The notes under the pieces: model-generated
The model's database searches: none
Told to the model about the DNA's origin: nothing
The model's input: the letters and a program-made list of their open reading frames with translations, nothing else
Translations under genes and position numbers: made by a program
Source: Streptomyces sp. NBC_01446
Lineage (GTDB): Bacteria; Actinomycetota; Actinomycetes; Streptomycetales; Streptomycetaceae
Direction: 5' to 3'
Length of the DNA stretch: 64,000 nucleotides
NCBI RefSeq assembly: GCF_026340095.1
Contig: NZ_JAPEPO010000001.1
Span: 5,542,001-5,606,000 of the forward strand
Part shown: one piece after another, positions 33,212-41,412 of the stretch
Layout of the letters: each line of letters begins with the position of its first letter
Numbering within the stretch: position 1 is the stretch's first letter

Positions 33212-34453
33212 TTACGAACCGACCTTGCGCTTGTTCCACACGTCGAAGCCGACCGCTGCGAGCAGCACCAGGCCCTTGATGACCTGCTGCCAGTCGGTGC
33301 CGACGCCGACGAGGTTCATGCCGTTGTTCAGGACGCCGAGGACGGTGCCGCCGATGATCGCGCCGAGCACCGTGCCGACGCCGCCGCTCATCGACGCGCC
33401 GCCGATGAACGAGGCGGCGATCGCCTCGAGTTCGAAGTTGACGCCCGCCTTCGGCGACGCGGCGTTGAAGCGGGCCGCGAAGACCAGGCCCGCGAGCGCC
33501 GCCAGCATCCCCATGTTGAGGAAGACCGCGAAGGTGACCTTCTTGTCCCGGACGCCGGAGAGCTTCGCCGCCGGCAGGTTGCCGCCGATCGCGTACACAT
33601 GGCGGCCGATCACCGCGTTGCGCATCACGTAGCCGAAGGCGACGAGGAGGACGGCCAGGACGATCAGCACCACGGGCGCGCCCTTGTAGCTGGCGAGCAG
33701 CAGGGTGAAGACGAGGACGGCGGCGACCAGCGCGGTGAGCTTCAGCGCGAACAGCTTCGCGGGCAGCACGTCGAGCGCGTACTCCTGCTGGCGCTTGCGG
33801 TCGCGCACCTCCTGCCACACGACCAGGGCGATGAGTCCCAGGCCGAGGAGCATGGTGAGGTTGTGGTAGTTGGTGTCGGGGCCGACCTCGGGCAGGAAGC
33901 CGTTGGCGACCTTCTGCAGCCCTTCGGGGAACGGGCCGAGCGTCTGCCCCTTGAGGAAGATCTCCGTCAGACCGCGGAAGAGCAGCATGCCCGCCAGGGT
34001 CACGATGAACGACGGTATGCCGAGATAGGCGATGAAGAAGCCCTGCATGGCGCCCGCGAGCGCGCCGACGACGAGGACCGCGATCGCGGCGACCGGCCAC
34101 GACCAGTGGTGCGTGACCATGAGCACCGCGGCGAGCGCGCCCGTGAACGCCGTGATGGAGCCGACCGACAGGTCGATGTGGCCCGCGATGATGACGATCA
34201 TCATGCCGATCGCCAGGATCAGGATGTAGCTGTTCTGCAGCACCAGGTTCGAGACGTTGCGCGGCAGCAGCAGGTCGCCGCCGGTCCACACCTCGAAGAG
34301 GATCACGATCAGGCCGAGGGCGAAGAGCATTCCGTACTGCCGCATGTTGCGGCGCATGCCGTCGATGATCAGCCCGCCGAGGCCGCCTTCGTCCCCGGAG
34401 CCCTTCTGTGCCGCGGCGCCGGCCGGCGACTCGGCCTTCAGGTTCGTACTCAT
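33212..34453 (-). CDS. mmsB: Multiple-monosaccharide ABC transporter permease
   Basis: 413-residue membrane permease of the BPD_transp_2 (RbsC/XylH) family with about ten or eleven helices. NSYILILAIGMMIVIIAGHIDLSVGSITAFTGALAAVLM and GAIIGGTVLGVLNNGMNLVGVGTDWQQVIKGLVLLAAVGFDV are characteristic. It forms the channel of a sugar importer with the ATPase and ChvE-like lipoprotein. It starts 5 bases after the ATPase stop, so they are co-translated. MmsB-type permeases carry several pentoses and hexoses. It supplies sugar to the oxidative pathway. Confidence 0.92.
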   Translation of the reverse strand: MSTNLKAESPAGAAAQKGSGDEGGLGGLIIDGMRRNMRQYGMLFALGLIVILFEVWTGGDLLLPRNVSNLVLQNSYILILAIGMMIVIIAGHIDLSVGSITAFTGALAAVLMVTHHWSWPVAAIAVLVVGALAGAMQGFFIAYLGIPSFIVTLAGMLLFRGLTEIFLKGQTLGPFPEGLQKVANGFLPEVGPDTNYHNLTMLLGLGLIALVVWQEVRDRKRQQEYALDVLPAKLFALKLTALVAAVLVFTLLLASYKGAPVVLIVLAVLLVAFGYVMRNAVIGRHVYAIGGNLPAAKLSGVRDKKVTFAVFLNMGMLAALAGLVFAARFNAASPKAGVNFELEAIAASFIGGASMSGGVGTVLGAIIGGTVLGVLNNGMNLVGVGTDWQQVIKGLVLLAAVGFDVWNKRKVGS

Positions 34454-34458
34454 CGGTC

Positions 34459-36000
34459 CTACCTCTTGTCCTTGGTCATGTGCCGCATCAGCACTTCCTG
34501 GGTGGCCTCCGCTCGCGGGACCTCACCGGTGAGCCGTCCGGCCGACATCGTGTAGATCCGGTCGCACATGCCGAGCAGCTCGGGCAGTTCGGAGGAGATG
34601 AAGACAACGGCCTTGCCCTCGGCGGCCAGTTGGTCGATCACCGTGTAGATCTCGTACTTCGCTCCCACGTCGATGCCGCGGGTCGGCTCGTCGAGGATCA
34701 GCACATCGGGCCCCGCGAAGATCCACTTGCTGAGGACGACCTTCTGCTGGTTGCCGCCGGAGAGCCGGCCCACGGGTTCGGAGACGTTGGGCGCCTTGAT
34801 GTTCATGGACTTGCGGAAGCCCTCGGAGACCTTCCGCTCCTCGTGCTCGTCGACGACCCCGCGCCGGGCGACCTTGCGCAGCGCGCTCAGCGAGATGTTG
34901 CGGTTGATGGAGTCGATGAGGTTGAGGCCGTAGTGCTTGCGGTCCTCGGTGACGTACGCGATGCCGTGCCCGACCGCCTCGGGGACGGTGCGGGTGCGGA
35001 TCTCGGTGCCGTCCTTGAGGACACTGCCGCCCGCGTACTTCCCGTAGGCCCGCCCGAACACGCTCATCGCGAGTTCCGTGCGGCCCGCGCCCATCAGCCC
35101 CGCGATACCGACGATCTCCCCGCGGCGCACGTTCAGGGACACCGAGTCGACGACCTTGCGCTGCTGGTCGATGGGGTGGAAGACGGTCCAGTCGCGGATC
35201 TCGAGCGCCGGCGCCGCGGCGAGGTCCTGCGGGTGCGGGGTGCGCTCGGGGAAGCGGTGGTCGAGGTCGCGGCCGACCATGGCGCGGATGATCCGCTCCT
35301 CGGTCGTCTCCGCGGCCTTCACGTCGAGCGTCTCGATCGAGTGCCCGTCGCGGATGACCGTCACGGAGTCCGCGACCCGGGCGATCTCGTTGAGCTTGTG
35401 CGAGATGATGATCGAGGTGATGCCCTGGCCCTTCAACTCCAGGATCAGATCGAGGAGTTTGCCGCTGTCCTCGTCGTTGAGCGCGGCCGTCGGCTCGTCG
35501 AGGATGAGCAGCTTCACCTCCTTCGACAGGGCCTTGGCGATCTCGACCAGCTGCTGCTTCCCGACGCCGATGTCGGCGACGCGGGTCTGCGGGTGCTCGT
35601 TCAGACCGACCCGCCGCAGCAGGTCCGTGGCGTGCTTGAGGGTCTCGCCCCAGCTGATCACGCCCCGCGTGGCGTGCTCGTTGCCAAGGAAGATGTTCTC
35701 GGCGAGCGAGAGGTACGGCACCAGGGCGAGCTCCTGGTGGATGATCACGATGCCGCGCTTCTCGCTCGCCCCGATGTCCTTGAACCGGCACGGCTCGCCC
35801 TCGAAGAGGATCTCCCCCTCGTAACTGCCGTGCGGGTGGACGCCGCTGAGCACCTTCATCAGCGTCGACTTCCCGGCGCCGTTCTCCCCGCAGACGGCGT
35901 GGACCTCGCCCGCGCGCACGCTCAGAGAGACGTCCGCGAGCGCCTTGACGCCGGGAAAGGTCTTGACGATCGAGCGCATTTCCAGGACGGGTCCCGCCAT
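34459..36000 (-). CDS. mmsA: Multiple-monosaccharide ABC transporter ATPase
   Basis: 513-residue protein with two ABC domains in tandem. Domain 1 (about residues 1-250) has Walker A GENGAGKST, signature GVGKQQLVEIAKAL and Walker B LLILDEPTA. Domain 2 (about 260-510) has a degenerate Walker A (GLMGAGRTE), signature LSGGNQQKV and DVLILDEPTRGID. This split pattern is typical of RbsA/MglA/XylG sugar ATPases, in which only one site is fully active. ATG at 36000 follows AGAAAGG. It lies between the lipoprotein and permease genes. Confidence 0.93.
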   Translation of the reverse strand: MAGPVLEMRSIVKTFPGVKALADVSLSVRAGEVHAVCGENGAGKSTLMKVLSGVHPHGSYEGEILFEGEPCRFKDIGASEKRGIVIIHQELALVPYLSLAENIFLGNEHATRGVISWGETLKHATDLLRRVGLNEHPQTRVADIGVGKQQLVEIAKALSKEVKLLILDEPTAALNDEDSGKLLDLILELKGQGITSIIISHKLNEIARVADSVTVIRDGHSIETLDVKAAETTEERIIRAMVGRDLDHRFPERTPHPQDLAAAPALEIRDWTVFHPIDQQRKVVDSVSLNVRRGEIVGIAGLMGAGRTELAMSVFGRAYGKYAGGSVLKDGTEIRTRTVPEAVGHGIAYVTEDRKHYGLNLIDSINRNISLSALRKVARRGVVDEHEERKVSEGFRKSMNIKAPNVSEPVGRLSGGNQQKVVLSKWIFAGPDVLILDEPTRGIDVGAKYEIYTVIDQLAAEGKAVVFISSELPELLGMCDRIYTMSAGRLTGEVPRAEATQEVLMRHMTKDKR

Positions 36001-36043
36001 GGTCGTGCCTTTCTGCTCCGTGTGAACCGGTGGTGTGGGCGGA

Positions 36044-37159
36044 CTACTTGAGGTCGCTCGCCTTGATGTAGCCGGTGTCGATGAGTTCCTTCTGGTAGTT
36101 GCTCTTGTCGACGCTCACCGGCTGGAGCAGATAGGACGGCACGACCTTCTTGCCGTTGTTGTACGACGTGGTGTCGTTGACCTGCGGCTTCTTCCCCTTC
36201 AGCACCGCGTCGACCATGCTGGAAGCGACCTTGGCCAGCTGCCGGGTGTCCTTGTAGACGGTCTGGGTCTGCTGGCCCGCGACGATCGACTTGACCGAGG
36301 CGACCTCGGCGTCCTGCCCGGTGACGACGGGCAGCGGCTTGCTCGCGGAGCCGTAGTCGTCGGACTTGAGCGCGGACAGGATGCCGATCGAGATGCCGTC
36401 GTACGGGGAGAGGACGGCGTCCACCTTGGCCGAGGAGTACGACGAGGTGAGCAGGTCGTCCATGCGCTTCTGCGCGGTGCCGCCGTCCCAGCGCAGCGTC
36501 GTGACCTTGTTGAGCGCCGTCTGGCCGGACCTGACCACGAGCTGCTTCTTGTCGATGTAGGGCTGGAGCACCTTCATCGCACCGTTGAAGAAGTACTTGG
36601 TGTTGTTGTCGTCGTTCGAGCCCGCGAACAGCTCGATGTTGAAAGGCCCCTTCTTGGAGCCGTCCTTCAGACCCAGCTTCTCGGTGATGTACGTGCCCTG
36701 GAGCCGGCCGACCTTCTCGTTGTCGAAGGAGGCGTAGTAGTCGACGTAGGGGGAGTTGAGCAGGAGGCGGTCGTAGGAGATGACGGGGATGTGCGCGTCA
36801 TGGGCCTCCTTCAGGACGTTGGAGAGCGCGTCGCCGTTGATCGCGGCGATGACCAGCGCGTCCACGCCCTGCGTGATCATGCCTTCGAGCTGCTGGACCT
36901 GCTGGTCGACGTCGTCCTCGCCGTACTGGAGGGTCGTCTTGTAGCCGGCGTTGTGCAGCGTGGTGACCATGTTCTTGCCGTCGGCTATCCAGCGCTCGGA
37001 CGACTTGGTCGGCATGGCGATGCCGACGGTCATCTCCTTCTTGTCCTTCGATTCCTTGCTGCCGCCCTCACTGCTCTGCCCGCAGGCGGTCAGGGTGAGG
37101 GCGAGAGCGGCGGCTCCCGCTACTGCGGTCACTGCACTTCTGCGGTTGCGCATGGTCAT
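36044..37159 (-). CDS. chvE: ChvE-like sugar-binding lipoprotein
   Basis: 371-residue periplasmic-binding-type lipoprotein. The signal ends in the lipobox ALTLTAC (Cys26), so it is anchored to the outer face of the membrane. The mature protein begins with TVGIAMPTKSSERW, and shows YDRLLLNSPYVDYYASFDNEKVG, SNDDNN and DAVLSPYDGISIGILSALK. These match the multiple-monosaccharide binding family of ChvE, known for galactose, arabinose, glucose and xylose. ATG at 37159 overlaps the stop of the preceding gene by 1 base (TGATG). It delivers sugar to the MmsA-MmsB complex. Confidence 0.93.
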   Translation of the reverse strand: MTMRNRRSAVTAVAGAAALALTLTACGQSSEGGSKESKDKKEMTVGIAMPTKSSERWIADGKNMVTTLHNAGYKTTLQYGEDDVDQQVQQLEGMITQGVDALVIAAINGDALSNVLKEAHDAHIPVISYDRLLLNSPYVDYYASFDNEKVGRLQGTYITEKLGLKDGSKKGPFNIELFAGSNDDNNTKYFFNGAMKVLQPYIDKKQLVVRSGQTALNKVTTLRWDGGTAQKRMDDLLTSSYSSAKVDAVLSPYDGISIGILSALKSDDYGSASKPLPVVTGQDAEVASVKSIVAGQQTQTVYKDTRQLAKVASSMVDAVLKGKKPQVNDTTSYNNGKKVVPSYLLQPVSVDKSNYQKELIDTGYIKASDLK

Positions 37160-38151
37160 CAGTCCTTGTCGGTCGCGTCGTGGGGAGCCGGTACGGTCAG
37201 GGGGAAACGGTCGAGGGTGCCCGGCAGCCGGGAGCCGAGCGGCGACATGCCGCCGTCCGCGCCGTGCCGGGCCAGCAGGTCGAGGGCGAGCCGGCCACGG
37301 CGCACGCGCTCACGGGCGGTGTCCAGGGTGAGATCGCGCAGGTGGCCGCCGTACGGGTAGATGCCGGGCGCCTTCGCGAGACCGAACTTCAGGTACAGCG
37401 GCGCTCCGCGGCGGATCAGCTCCGCGATCTCGTACATCCGCACATAGCCGCCGAGGTCGTCGGGCGCCTCGACGTACAGGTCCATGGGCGCGGCGGAGAC
37501 CCGGCGGATCTCGGTGAGGTGGGCCAGGGTGAGGTCGCTCGGCACGTTGAGCGAGTCGGCGCCGAGCCGCTCGAAGACGGCGTAGGAGGCCGGGTTGACC
37601 GGCCCGATGAGCGCGGAGACCTTGAGCGTGGTGTCCCGGGGGATCACACCTTGCTCGCGTGCCCGGTGCAGCGTCCACAGCACGCCCTCGTCGGCCACGA
37701 GCAGGCACTTCACGCCCAGCTCGGTGGCCCGGACGGCGTCTTCCACGCATCCGGCGACGGCGTCGTGACCGCGGGCGCGCAGGCCCGCGCCGTGCGAGTC
37801 GGTACGCACCGAGGCGCCCGTGTCCCAAGTGCCGCGCGGTCCGGTGAACAGGCACAGCTCGATGTCCCGTTCGGCGGTCGCCTCGGCCATCTCGACGATC
37901 TCGGTGTCGGAGAGCATCCACACGCCGCTGCCCTGGCTGATCCGGTGGATCGGCACGTCGAGGCGCGAGGACTCCTTGAGGACGACGGCCAGCGCCTCGG
38001 GCCCCTCGACGGAGGGGATCTCGGTGCGCCAGGTGCCGCCGTCGGGGAAGGCGTGCGGGGAGGTGTCGGCGTCGGCGGTGGCGGGGGCGGACAGGCCCAG
38101 GGCCGCGAGGGCGGGTTCGCCGGGACGGCGGGGAGAGGAGGAGTCGGTCAC
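37159..38151 (-). CDS. TIM-barrel-like protein of unknown function
   Basis: 330-residue soluble protein encoded first in the sugar-transporter operon. The core alternates strands and helices: PIHRISQGSGVWMLSDTEIVEMAEATAERDIELCLFTGPRGTWDTGA, GVKCLLVADEGVLW, VIPRDTTLKVSALIGPVNPASYAVFERLGADSLNVPSDLTLAHLTEIRR, DLYVEAPDDLGGYVRMYEIAELIRRGAPLYLKFGLAKAPGIYPYGG. This suggests a (beta/alpha)8 barrel, with some resemblance to U32-type peptidases or aldolase-like folds. No Lys-Schiff-base motif is certain. It is coupled to ChvE by one base. The pathway seems to lack a 2-keto-3-deoxy-sugar-acid aldolase or dehydratase, so that role is conceivable but unproven. Annotated elsewhere as hypothetical or U32-like, as far as I recall. 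Confidence 0.55.
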   Translation of the reverse strand: MTDSSSPRRPGEPALAALGLSAPATADADTSPHAFPDGGTWRTEIPSVEGPEALAVVLKESSRLDVPIHRISQGSGVWMLSDTEIVEMAEATAERDIELCLFTGPRGTWDTGASVRTDSHGAGLRARGHDAVAGCVEDAVRATELGVKCLLVADEGVLWTLHRAREQGVIPRDTTLKVSALIGPVNPASYAVFERLGADSLNVPSDLTLAHLTEIRRVSAAPMDLYVEAPDDLGGYVRMYEIAELIRRGAPLYLKFGLAKAPGIYPYGGHLRDLTLDTARERVRRGRLALDLLARHGADGGMSPLGSRLPGTLDRFPLTVPAPHDATDKD

Positions 38152-38176
38152 GGGCAGTCCTTCACGTTCGGTGTTG

Positions 38177-38190
38177 TTCGGTATTTCGAA
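38177..38190. promoter_or_regulatory. IclR-type palindromic operator, copy 3
   Basis: TTCGGTATTTCGAA, with arms TTCG/CGAA and one central mismatch pair, begins 25 bases before the TIM-barrel gene start (38151) and follows a further GTTCG. It is positioned to control the transporter operon. Confidence 0.65.
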
Positions 38191-38244
38191 CGAAGTTCGG
38201 ATCGGTGGGCGCGGGTACGTCCGGAACGTGCCGGGCGGCAGGAG

Positions 38245-39249
38245 CTAGGGGAGCAGCAGGACCTTGCCCACCTTGGGGTCGCCGGATCCCACCAGCTCGA
38301 TGGCGTACGGGAATTGATCCAGCGGCAGCTCGTGCGTCACCAGCGGCAGCGGATCCAGGAGCCCCGCGCCGAAGACCCGCACGGCGTGCGCCCAGGCGGC
38401 CGACGGCGCCCCGAACACGGTCCGCACCTCCAGCTGCCGCACGACGAGTGCGGTCGGATCGAGCCCCGCCGCGCCGGACGCCGGGAGCCCGGTGAGGACG
38501 AGCCGCCCCCCGCGCCGCAGCAGCGACGCCGCGGTACGGGCCGAGTCCGCGGACCCGGCGGTCTCGATCACCACATCGAAGTCGCCGGGCAGCTCCTGGC
38601 CGGGCGTACGGAAGTCCGTCGCGCCGAACTTCTTTGCCAGGGCGGCCCGTTCGGGGCGGGTGTCGACGGCGAGGAGCTCGGCGGGGGAGTTCGCCGCGAG
38701 GAACTGCACGGCGAACATGCCGAGGGTGCCCGCGCCGACGACGGCGACACGCTCGCCCGGCCGCGCGTCCGCCTTGAGCGCGGCCGCGGCGACGCAGGCC
38801 GCGGGTTCGAGCAGCGCGGCCGCCGTCAGATCGGCGTCGTCCGGCAGGACGTGCAGGAGACGGGCCGGCAGGGTCAGCGTGGTGGCCATGGCGCCGGGCT
38901 GCGTGAACCCGGTCTCCTCGTACCCCGCCGTGCACAGCGTGCTCTCGCCGGCATGGCACCGGTCGCACACCTGGCAGTTGCGGAAACCCTCGCCGACGAC
39001 CTTCCTGCCCACGAGCGACTGGGGCGCGCCCGGCCCGACGGCCTCGACGGTGCCGGACCACTCGTGCCCCGGCGTGAGCGGGTACCGCACGTACCCCTCG
39101 GGCCGGTTGCCCTGGTGGACCTCGCGGTCGCTGCCGCAGATGCCCACGGCGTGGACGCGGACCAGCGCCTCACCCGCCGCGGGCGGCACCGGCTCGCGCG
39201 GGACGATCCGGTGCTCGCCCGGCGCGTCAATGACGACGGCGGAGTTCAC
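38245..39249 (-). CDS. Zinc-dependent medium-chain dehydrogenase
   Basis: 334-residue MDR alcohol dehydrogenase. Catalytic zinc ligands: Cys38 (GICGSD), His62-Glu63 (PGHEW) and Glu148 (LLEPAA). Structural zinc cysteines 92, 95, 98 and 106 are intact. The NAD(P) loop is VVGAGTLGMFA (Gly172-Ala-Gly-x-x-Gly). It oxidises a secondary alcohol or aldose; in context it may make a sugar lactone from L-arabinose or galactose. GTG at 39249 overlaps the dehydratase stop (GTGA). It is distinct from the Gfo/Idh-type sugar dehydrogenases usual in oxidative pathways. Confidence 0.9.
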   Translation of the reverse strand: MNSAVVIDAPGEHRIVPREPVPPAAGEALVRVHAVGICGSDREVHQGNRPEGYVRYPLTPGHEWSGTVEAVGPGAPQSLVGRKVVGEGFRNCQVCDRCHAGESTLCTAGYEETGFTQPGAMATTLTLPARLLHVLPDDADLTAAALLEPAACVAAAALKADARPGERVAVVGAGTLGMFAVQFLAANSPAELLAVDTRPERAALAKKFGATDFRTPGQELPGDFDVVIETAGSADSARTAASLLRRGGRLVLTGLPASGAAGLDPTALVVRQLEVRTVFGAPSAAWAHAVRVFGAGLLDPLPLVTHELPLDQFPYAIELVGSGDPKVGKVLLLP

Positions 39250-40412
39250 TGCTCGCCGCCCTTCGGCGCTCGCTTCTCCCAGCCCTCGGCCCACAGGTCG
39301 AACCGCGCCTGCTGCTGCGGGAATTCGGCCGCCGCGTCGACATCGAGCTCGACCCCGAGGCCCGGCTCGTGCGACAGCTCGAAGCACCCGGTCTCCGGGT
39401 CGACCTGCGGCGCGCCCTTCACGACCTTCTTGATGTCCGCGTCCGCGAAGTCGTTGAAGTGCTCAAGGACCTTGAAGTTCGGTGTGGCGAAGCCGACCTG
39501 GAGCGACGCCGCGGTCAGGACGGGACCGCCCACGTTGTGCGGCGCGACCAGCACGTAGTGGGACTCCGCCGTCGCCGCCAGCTTCCGCGTCTCCCAGATG
39601 CCGCCGATGTGGCCGACGTCCGGCTGGATGATGTCCGCGGCCTGGCTCTCGAACAGCTCGCGGAACTCGATCCGGTCGTGGATCCGCTCACCCGTGGCGA
39701 CCGGGATGTCCACCCTCGCGGCCACCTTCTCCAGCGCCTTGAGGTTCTCCGGCGGCACCGGCTCCTCCAGCCACGCGGGCTTGAAGGGGGCGAGATCGCG
39801 CGCCAGCCGGATCGCGGTCGCCGGCGAGAACCGGCCGTGCATCTCCAGCATCAGCTCGGCGTCGGGCCCGATCGCGTCGCGCACCGCCTCGATCAACGAC
39901 ACGGCGTACAGGCTCTGTTCGTGGTCGAGCTCGTAGTGCCCGGTCCCGAAGGGGTCGATCTTCAGCGCCTTGTACCCGCGCTCCATCACCGCCCGCGCCG
40001 CCTTGTGGTACGCCTCGGGGGTGCGCTCGGTGGTGTACCAGCCGTTCGCGTACGCCTTGACCCGGTCCGTCACCTTGCCGCCGAGCAACTGCCACACCGG
40101 GACGCCGAGCGCCTTGCCCTTGATGTCCCAGCAGGCCATCTCGACGACCGCGATGCCGGACATCACGATCTCCCCGGCCCGCCCGTAGTCCCCGTACTTC
40201 ATGCGCCGTACGAGATCCTCGGTCGCGAAGGGGTCCGAGCCGACGATGTGGTTGGCCTGAGCCTCCTTCAGGTAGCCGATGAGCGCGTCGGTGTGACCCA
40301 GCATCCGGGTCTCGCCGACCCCTGTGATCCCCTCGTCGGTGTGCACCTGGACGTAGGTCAGGTTGCGCCAAGGCGTCCCGACCACATGCGTGCTGATTCC
40401 CGTGATGCGCAC
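39246..40412 (-). CDS. Enolase-superfamily sugar-acid dehydratase
   Basis: 388-residue mandelate racemase/muconate-lactonising family enzyme, with a capping domain and a barrel. Metal ligands Glu190 (LMLEMHGR), Glu216 (WLEEPV) and Glu242 (ATGERI) are seen, plus catalytic His192, His268 (PDVGHIGG) and His292 (APHNVGG). The EMHGRF pattern with His after the first ligand fits galactonate/mannonate-type dehydratases, which turn aldonates into 2-keto-3-deoxy acids. GTG at 40412 is preferred because AGGGGGC lies 8 bases upstream and the palindrome then stays outside the gene; a 40448 ATG would read through it. D-galactonate or L-arabinonate is the likely substrate. Confidence 0.88.
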   Translation of the reverse strand: MRITGISTHVVGTPWRNLTYVQVHTDEGITGVGETRMLGHTDALIGYLKEAQANHIVGSDPFATEDLVRRMKYGDYGRAGEIVMSGIAVVEMACWDIKGKALGVPVWQLLGGKVTDRVKAYANGWYTTERTPEAYHKAARAVMERGYKALKIDPFGTGHYELDHEQSLYAVSLIEAVRDAIGPDAELMLEMHGRFSPATAIRLARDLAPFKPAWLEEPVPPENLKALEKVAARVDIPVATGERIHDRIEFRELFESQAADIIQPDVGHIGGIWETRKLAATAESHYVLVAPHNVGGPVLTAASLQVGFATPNFKVLEHFNDFADADIKKVVKGAPQVDPETGCFELSHEPGLGVELDVDAAAEFPQQQARFDLWAEGWEKRAPKGGEQ

Positions 40413-40432
40413 GGCAGTTGCCCCCTGCGACG

Positions 40433-40460
40433 TTCGATATTTCGTCATGCGTTCGAAATC
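40433..40460. promoter_or_regulatory. IclR-type operator, copy 4, with an extra half-site
   Basis: TTCGATATTTCGTC at 40433-40446, then GTTCGAAATC at 40451-40460, lie 21-48 bases before the dehydratase start (40412, leftward). Both carry the TTCG-A/T-rich-CGAA pattern of the three other copies. Confidence 0.6.
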
Positions 40461-40638
40461 CTGGCGTGACAGTAAGGAGGTGCGTGCGGGGTGTCAATGG
40501 TTCGCGCAGCGCGTTGTCCGCCGCGTCGTGCACAGAAGCCGTATGGAGGGTCAATTCTTCAGAACACGCGGTTCCGCACAGAACATTCACAGCACCGGCT
40601 TTTTCCGTTACCGGCGCGGCGCCTAGCCTCCATGCGTC

Positions 40639-41319
40639 ATGGATTACTGCCACCCGTGCCGAAGGCACCTCAACGGCGCCCTCGCCTGCCCTGGGTGCGG
40701 CACGCCCGCCGAAGCCTGCCGCGAGCACGCGGAGGCGCTCGCGGCGCAGGAGTCGGCCGAGAACGCCGGCGCCTCTCACGCCGACGAACCCACGCACACC
40801 CGCCGCTCCCGCAGGGAACGCCGTGAGCGCGGCGCCCGCAGGGCCCACCGGCGCCGGCGCAACAAGATAGTGATCGCCGCCGCGGGGCTCGCGCTCGCCG
40901 CGGGCGGCCTCAGCTTCGCGGAACTCGGCACCGAGTCGTCGGCGGACGGCGACGGGCGGGGCTCGTCCACGTCGGCCGAGGAGGCCGCCGACCAGGAGGC
41001 CGAGGCCGCCGCGTCCTCGGCGGCCGCCACCCCGACCGGCGCCGCAGCGGCCGAGGCGGACCCGCAGGCGTCGAGCGCCTCGGCGTCCCCCTCCCCGTCC
41101 GCGTCGGAGTCCAAGGACGCGAAGGACGACAAGGACGAGAAGGCGGGGGAGACGAAGGAGGGGACCGGGGGGCGTGCCACCTCGGTGCCCGCCGCCACCC
41201 CGACCCCGGACGCCCCGGCCGGCCCCGGCACGCCCGCCCCCGGGCCCACCACGACACCACCCCCGCCGCAGCCCACCCCGACGAAGACGTGCGACCGCTT
41301 CCTGTGGTGGTGCACCTAA
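40639..41319 (+). CDS. SCO2400-family protein
   Basis: 226-residue Streptomyces-specific protein. The N-terminus is a zinc ribbon, MDYCHPCRRHLNGALACPGCG, with two CxxC knuckles. A highly basic stretch (RRSRRERRERGARRAHRRRR) precedes one membrane helix (IVIAAAGLALAAGGLSFAELG, about residues 77-97). The rest is extracytoplasmic, low-complexity (Ala, Glu, Ser, Thr, Pro) and ends CDRFLWWCT, a Cys-aromatic-Cys tail that could form a disulfide. A TAGCCT -10-like box lies only 10 bases before the ATG, so the mRNA may be nearly leaderless. Function unknown. Confidence 0.8.
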   Translation: MDYCHPCRRHLNGALACPGCGTPAEACREHAEALAAQESAENAGASHADEPTHTRRSRRERRERGARRAHRRRRNKIVIAAAGLALAAGGLSFAELGTESSADGDGRGSSTSAEEAADQEAEAAASSAAATPTGAAAAEADPQASSASASPSPSASESKDAKDDKDEKAGETKEGTGGRATSVPAATPTPDAPAGPGTPAPGPTTTPPPPQPTPTKTCDRFLWWCT

Positions 41320-41389
41320 GGGGTTGCGCCTTGCGGCCGGAACCGCGCCGGACGGCTCCCTGGCGGAAGCCACGGCTTGTCGCCGGAAG

Positions 41390-41412
41390 CCACGGCCGGC
41401 GTCAGGCCGTGG
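41390..41412. terminator. Hairpin between convergent genes
   Basis: CCACGGCC (41390-41397) and GGCCGTGG (41405-41412) pair around a 7-nt loop between the SCO2400-family stop (41319) and the MarR stop (41402). The distal arm overlaps the last MarR codons. A direct repeat CGGAAGCCACGGC occurs twice just before it. Confidence 0.5.

Noticed and set aside
33212..38151. Sugar-transporter genes as a mobile or horizontally acquired island
   Set aside because: Codon use and GC match neighbours and no integrase, transposase or repeat flanks were seen.
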